Assembly: GCA_038087035.1 (NCBI GenBank)
Contig: CP051187.1
Location: 930,001 to 994,000 of the forward strand
Length of the DNA: 64,000 nt
Direction: 5' to 3'
Origin: Gloeotrichia echinulata CP02
Lineage (GTDB): Bacteria; Cyanobacteriota; Cyanobacteriia; Cyanobacteriales; Nostocaceae
The notes under the pieces are model-generated. The model did no database searches. It saw only the letters and a program-made list of their open reading frames with translations, and had not been told where the DNA came from. Within the stretch, counting starts at the first letter, position 1; each line of letters opens with the position of its first letter. Position numbers and translations under genes: made by a program. Positions 60,125 through 64,000 of this stretch are shown piece by piece.

Positions 60125-60523
60125 CCGGGTGTAAGAAATGAATATGTGATTATTTTGCGGTTTGACGGCTATGAAAATTTGAAAGCGTGGATGACATCAG
60201 GCGATCGCGAATATTGGCTCAATCAAGGCAAACATTTGGTAGAAGCTGACCCTTATGTTCAGGAACTTTGTGGATTAGAAGCTTGGTTTTCTCTACCTGG
60301 TAAACCTTTGAAAACTCCACCACGTTATAAAACAGCATTGTTGACTTGGGGGTCTGTATTTGTGTTGATTAATTTGTTGAATACTTTTTTAGTTCCCCTA
60401 ATTCGTGGTTTACCTCCCTTAATTATTTCGTTGATAATTACCGTTATTATGGTTTTACTGTTGACATACGTTGTTATGCCTAGAGTTAGCCGTTTGTTTA
60501 GTAAGTGGCTATATGCGAAATGA
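60125..60523 (+). pseudogene. N-terminally truncated antibiotic-biosynthesis-monooxygenase-like membrane protein
   Basis: From 60125 the frame reads PGVRNEYVIILRFDGYENLKAWMTS, the second half of an ABM-type dimeric ferredoxin-like domain. A stop (60122-60124) sits directly before it and the first half of the domain is absent. The C-terminal part has two membrane helices (about 65-85 and 90-115). A GTG at 60146 could start a 125-residue product. It is probably a decayed gene from the same oxidative locus as its downstream neighbours. Confidence 0.65.
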
Positions 60524-60607
60524 CAGATTTGAGATTTGAGATATTGGAGGAAATATTATCATCTAAAATTTAAAATCCAAAATATGCTGACGGATAAATC
60601 GGCTAAT

Positions 60608-60793
60608 ATGAATTCACAAAAAGTTGCGATTATAACGGCTGCTAGTCGGGGAATTGGTGCAGGTTGTGCGCGAGAGTTAGCAGCAAGGGGTTATCGTGTT
60701 TCACTAATGGCGCGATCGCCTGGTATTTTAGATTTAGCAAATGAGTTAGGTGGTATTGCCATTCAAGGTTCAATTACCAATCGGGAAGATTTG
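60608..60793 (+). pseudogene. 5' fragment of a short-chain dehydrogenase, cut by ISL3
   Basis: From ATG 60608 the frame reads NSQKVAIITAASRGIGAGCA, the TG-x3-G-x-G-type cofactor motif of classical SDRs with its usual Thr-Gly replaced by Ala-Ala, then ELAARGYRVSLMARSP. It stops being SDR-like at about residue 62, exactly where the ISL3 left end begins (60794). The catalytic Tyr-Lys part is absent on the other side of the element. Confidence 0.85.
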
Positions 60794-62090
60794 GGCTCTT
60801 GCGTACTTAGCGTGCTAAATTGATAGGATAATGCCAAGAAAGTAAAGCTCTAATCTCAAAATTACGAAAGTTTCTAAATCCAAATCCACTTCGCTTTATT
60901 AACTTCAGTTTATTATTTATTCCTTCTACTACTCCACTGGTAGTCCTTCGTTCAAAATATCCGACTATTTCTCCAAACCACCGTTTAATTGTCTGCACAC
61001 TTCTTTGATAATATGGTTCAGCTTTTTTTAACCAATTGATTAATTCTAGCGTTCCCGTTACCACATTTTTATTGTCTTCAAATAAATTGTGAAAATCTTC
61101 TTTTAATGAATGCATTCTAGCTATTAAAGGAGAAGCTTGTTTAATTCTATTTAATTTATCTTTTTGCTTTTCGGTGAGCTTATTCTCGGCTTTTAGAATT
61201 GTAAATTTATTTCCTTTTAAACTTTCAAATACTTTTTTTCTTTCCGGGGCATTTAACTCAGATGCTATTTTCTTTTCTGCTATCCTAGCTCGATTTAATT
61301 CTTCATGTACTAATTTAGTAACATGGAACCTATCTACCGTTACAAGGGCGTTTGGACAAATCTTCTCAATTAAAGATTTATAATTGCCTGTCATATCAAT
61401 ACTTACTTCTTCTATTTGTGACAAAACTTTTTCTCCCCACATTCTCATGGTTTTTTTGATTTCAATTTGTTTTCTTTCTTTTACTAAACCTATCAATTTA
61501 CCTGAATCTATATCTACTAGCACGACAATAAATTTTCCTTGTCCTTTGACCAAACTAATTTCATCTATTCCTAATCTTCTTAAATCTTTGACATCTATTG
61601 GCATCACATTTTTAGCTACATCTTCAAGCATTGATATGACTTCTTCATTAGTTAGTCCATTATTTCTTGCCACATTACTTACATTACTATTAATCACTTG
61701 TTTGATAATATATTCCGCATATCGGTATGTATACCTCTTTCTTGCTCCTAGAAAATCTAGCTTTTCATTAAATGTTTTTCGGCATTTTTTACACTTGAAT
61801 CTTCGTCTATTGACATTCAGTATTACTTCAAAATCCCCCATCGGTAAATCTTTCACTAAACATTTTTGATTTTGATGTAAATGTCTTGAGTTTTGACCAC
61901 AGTGTGGGCACGATGCACTTTTCGCTTTTTTACCTACTGATAGAATTAGGACTTGACCCTCTTGTAGGCTTGATTCTACTAATACTTCAGGCAAATTTAG
62001 GAGTTGAGTCATTATTCGTTTCATAATTTATTTTATTAAACATTATTAAAAAATATCTTAACATTTTAGCACGCTAAGTACCCAAGAACC
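60794..62090 (-). mobile_element. ISL3-family insertion sequence (1,297 bp)
   Basis: Terminal inverted repeats of 26 bp with 24 matches (left GGCTCTTGCGTACTTAGCGT, right GGTTCTTGGGTACTTAGCGT read inward, then GCTAAA in both), starting GG as in ISL3. One intact transposase gene. The bases flanking the ends (AAGATTTG and GTTGTCTA) do not form the 8-bp duplication expected, and the two flanks belong to different genes, so the element sits at a deletion or recombination junction. Confidence 0.88.
60807..62024 (-). CDS. ISL3-family transposase
   Basis: 405 residues. An N-terminal zinc-binding region with CPHCG and CKKCRKTFNEKL (about 38-90), then the DDE domain: Asp in GIDEISL, Asp in SIDMTGNY, the VTVDRFHVTKL motif, and GVVEGINNKLKLIKRSGFGFRNF (read in parts) with the Glu near the end. 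It appears complete, so it could be active. Confidence 0.95.
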   Translation of the reverse strand: MKRIMTQLLNLPEVLVESSLQEGQVLILSVGKKAKSASCPHCGQNSRHLHQNQKCLVKDLPMGDFEVILNVNRRRFKCKKCRKTFNEKLDFLGARKRYTYRYAEYIIKQVINSNVSNVARNNGLTNEEVISMLEDVAKNVMPIDVKDLRRLGIDEISLVKGQGKFIVVLVDIDSGKLIGLVKERKQIEIKKTMRMWGEKVLSQIEEVSIDMTGNYKSLIEKICPNALVTVDRFHVTKLVHEELNRARIAEKKIASELNAPERKKVFESLKGNKFTILKAENKLTEKQKDKLNRIKQASPLIARMHSLKEDFHNLFEDNKNVVTGTLELINWLKKAEPYYQRSVQTIKRWFGEIVGYFERRTTSGVVEGINNKLKLIKRSGFGFRNFRNFEIRALLSWHYPINLAR

Positions 62091-63225
62091 GTTGTCTAAT
62101 GTTTATGGTTTAACCAGAAAACAAACACATCTTTTAAGAACCTTTCAAGGAGGTAAATTTAAAAGTCAGAAACTCAAACGCCAAGATGGTGTAGAAGAAG
62201 AATATCCCTTGTTTTATTATGCTGATCCAGCGCAAGGTATAGTTGACCCTCAATTTGATGGTCTTTATCAACCCATAAATGATGAAAAAAGACAGCCTGC
62301 AGATAAAAAACAATATATGTTTGCGATGGGAGTAGAACGAGCAAATGTGCAAATTGGCTATGTCATGCTCAACACTCTATGTCTGCGGGAACATAATCGT
62401 CTTTGTGATGAATTAGCCAGCAATTATCCAGATTGGGATGATGAACGCCTCTTCCAAACATCGAGAAATATTCTCATGGCGATGATTCTGAAAATCATTA
62501 TGGAAGAGTACATTAATCACATCACTCCTTATCACTTTAAGTTATTTGCTGATCCTGAAGCTTTTACTAAAGAAAGTTGGAATCGTCCCAATTGGATGGC
62601 AATTGAGTTTGATTTTGTTTATCGCTGGCATAGTGCGATTCCCGAAACCTTTAACTATAACGGCAAACCAATCAATATTGCCACATCTCTCTGGAACAAT
62701 AAAATGTTTATTGACCAAGGTTTAGGTGCATTGATGGAGGAAACTTGTTCCCAACCAGGTACAAGAATTGGTTTATTCAACACCCCTGATATATTGGTTG
62801 AGTTAACCGAGTTACCCTCAATCAGACTGGGAAGACAGCTACAATTGGCAAGCTACAACGATTATCGTGAAATGTGTGGTTTCCCCAGAGTGACTAAATT
62901 TGAGCAAATTACCGGAGATGAATTTGCTCAGGAAAAACTAAAAGAATTATATGGTCATGTTGATAATATTGAGCTCTTTGTGGGACTTTACGCCGAGGAT
63001 GTGCGGCAAAATTCAACTATCCCGCCTCTAGTGGCACGCTTAATTGGAATTGATGCCTTTTCTCAAGCGCTAACTAATCCTTTACTATCACCCAATATCT
63101 TCAATAAAGAGACTTTTTCTCCTGTAGGTTGGGAAATTCTTCAAAATACCAACACTGTTTCAGATTTAGTTAATCGTAATGTTCCCCCATCAGACAAAAA
63201 GTACAAAGTTACTTTTTACCTTTAA
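62091..63225 (+). pseudogene. 3' part of a haem peroxidase (animal/PGHS-like) gene
   Basis: From the ISL3 right end the frame reads LSNVYGLTRKQTHLLRTFQGG and continues about 377 codons to a stop at 63225. The SNVYG-T block usually follows the N-terminal part of the peroxidase domain, so roughly the first 100-150 residues are missing. Retained are REHNRLCDELA (about 98-108), FDFVYRWHSAIPETF with the proximal His, and a helical C-terminus. The family includes cyanobacterial fatty-acid dioxygenases. Non-functional without its N-terminus. Confidence 0.85.
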
Positions 63226-63249
63226 CTAAAACGCCCCTTCGTCCGCCAC

Positions 63250-63277
63250 TGAATCCGGTACTCCGGAGCAGTGGCGG
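63250..63277. repeat. Palindromic repeat (TCCGCCACTG...CAGTGGCGGA)
   Basis: Ten-base inverted arms with a central CCGG-TACT-CCGG stem, in the spacer between the peroxidase fragment and the catalase-like gene. There is no T-run, so it is a repeat rather than a terminator. Confidence 0.6.
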
Positions 63278-63353
63278 AATATAACCTAGGAATATTGAAT
63301 AATTTATTTTTTTGTATTCCCTGACGCTGTAACTCAAAATCCTCGTGAAAAAC

Positions 63354-64000
63354 ATGAAACTATTTACCGAATACCCAGAAAAAGACGAAGCCAAATATTG
63401 CGCTCTCATGAGTGATCTAGTCAAAAAGAACATGGACAATCTTTACGGAGGTGAGAAGAAAAAAACTGCAAAGAGAGATACTCACGCAAAAACCCATGCT
63501 GCTGTTCAAGGTACTCTAGAAATCTTTGACTTTGATGAAGCCGCAATTAAGCAGGAATTGAGCAAACGCACCTCATTAACTGAAGCTCAACTGCAAGCAA
63601 TTTCCCTAAAACAAGGTTTATTTGCCCAACCCAAACAATATCCGGTGTGGCTAAGATTTGCAAATGGTGCATTTTCAGTAAAGAATGATTATGAGGGAGA
63701 TACGCGCTCTATGTCCGTAAAAGTGATAGGGGTAGAAGGAGAACGACTACCGCAAAGTCACGAGTTAAAAACCCAAGATATTATTGTCCACAATACCGAA
63801 CTCTTTTTTGTGAGAACCATCAAAGACTTCTACGGCTTTTTTTTGGCGATTTATCGAGCAGGGCTGTCTCCGCTTCTGAAGCTGTTGGTGCTTTTATGGC
63901 TGGGGTTGCATCCTTACGAATCATCACTTTTAAAAGCCAGTTTCAAACGGTTTCCCAAGAGTTTGCTTACAGAACGCTATTGGAGTGCTTCGGCGTATTC
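63354..64000 (+). CDS. Catalase-like haem protein, partial (3' end off window)
   Basis: ATG at 63354, open for 215 codons to the edge. The segment RDTHAKTHAAVQGTLEIFDF (about 45-65) matches the distal-His region of the short catalase-related family, and YPVWLRFANG with MSVKVIGVEGE (about 100-135) matches the catalase core. Relatives include cyanobacterial allene-oxide-synthase-like proteins that act on fatty-acid hydroperoxides. Its position after a fatty-acid dioxygenase-type peroxidase fits that role, but the function is inferred. Confidence 0.8.
   Translation, partial: MKLFTEYPEKDEAKYCALMSDLVKKNMDNLYGGEKKKTAKRDTHAKTHAAVQGTLEIFDFDEAAIKQELSKRTSLTEAQLQAISLKQGLFAQPKQYPVWLRFANGAFSVKNDYEGDTRSMSVKVIGVEGERLPQSHELKTQDIIVHNTELFFVRTIKDFYGFFLAIYRAGLSPLLKLLVLLWLGLHPYESSLLKASFKRFPKSLLTERYWSASAY

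Overview
The window is chromosomal DNA from a filamentous, probably nostocalean (Nostoc/Anabaena/Calothrix-like) cyanobacterium. Evidence: HIP1 octamers (GCGATCGC) throughout; cyanobacterial/plastid families (Ycf46, Ycf35, CGLD27-like, SqdB/SqdX, Omp85 with POTRA domains, DUF3318, DUF7219-like); a group I intron in the initiator tRNA; a CyaB-type GAF-GAF-PAS adenylate cyclase; and the heptanucleotide tandem repeats and MITEs typical of Nostocales intergenic DNA.

Layout. 1-2.4 kb: a partial gene, three MITE-type repeats, and a candidate AbiJ-like/PD-(D/E)XK defence gene bracketed by two near-identical 174-bp elements. 2.5-5.3 kb: an IS200/IS605-like relic, secG, a matrixin-type metalloprotease, a parDE-type toxin-antitoxin pair and a DUF29 gene. 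5.7-8.2 kb: an EgtD-family methyltransferase with a membrane protein, then two orphan antitoxin-like genes. 8.3-13.2 kb: glycosyltransferase, MFS transporter, recO, deoC. 13.3-17 kb: a C5 methyltransferase with a divergent nuclease-like partner, hypothetical genes and higBA. 17.3-21.6 kb: a DUF697-like GTPase, an I-Ssp6803I-type endonuclease homologue, a small ribbon-helix-helix gene divergent from a damaged tnpB, and tRNA-fMet with its intron. 21.6-25.7 kb: asparaginase, CGLD27-like protein, rsfS, glycosyltransferase. 25.75-27.0 kb has no genes. 27-31.6 kb: an amino-acid ABC transporter operon whose spacers are filled with heptad repeats. 32-36.9 kb: YbjN, DUF3318, queE, a STAS-sugar transferase fusion, mnmH. 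37.7-39 kb: a second C5 methyltransferase. 39.1-46.7 kb: purC, omp85/bamA, lpxC, fabZ, lpxA, lpxB, the outer-membrane biogenesis cluster. 46.7-47.7 kb: structured intergenic DNA resembling orphan OMEGA (IscB/TnpB guide RNA) elements. 47.8-53.1 kb: a DUF7219-like gene, cyaB-type cyclase, and an intact tnpB next to a tnpA lacking its start. 53.5-56.1 kb: sqdX and sqdB. 56.4-59.9 kb: lipoprotein, RHH regulator, ycf46, ycf35. 60.1-64 kb: a decayed oxidative-lipid-type locus (monooxygenase remnant, 5' part of an SDR, an ISL3 element, 3' part of a haem peroxidase, catalase-like gene) in which the ISL3 copy marks a deletion.

The housekeeping parts (sulfolipid, lipid A/outer membrane, amino-acid uptake, RecO/DeoC) are conventional. 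The main interest is the mobile and defence layer. Two toxin-antitoxin cassettes each sit between a gene's 3' end and a second copy of that 3' end. A nuclease gene takes its stop codon from one of its flanking repeats. A TnpB carries in-frame palindromic insertions, one of which removes the expected catalytic glutamate. There are also orphan guide-RNA-like elements and a group I intron close to a free-standing homing-endonuclease relative. All identifications come from reading the sequence and translations; no database search was run.
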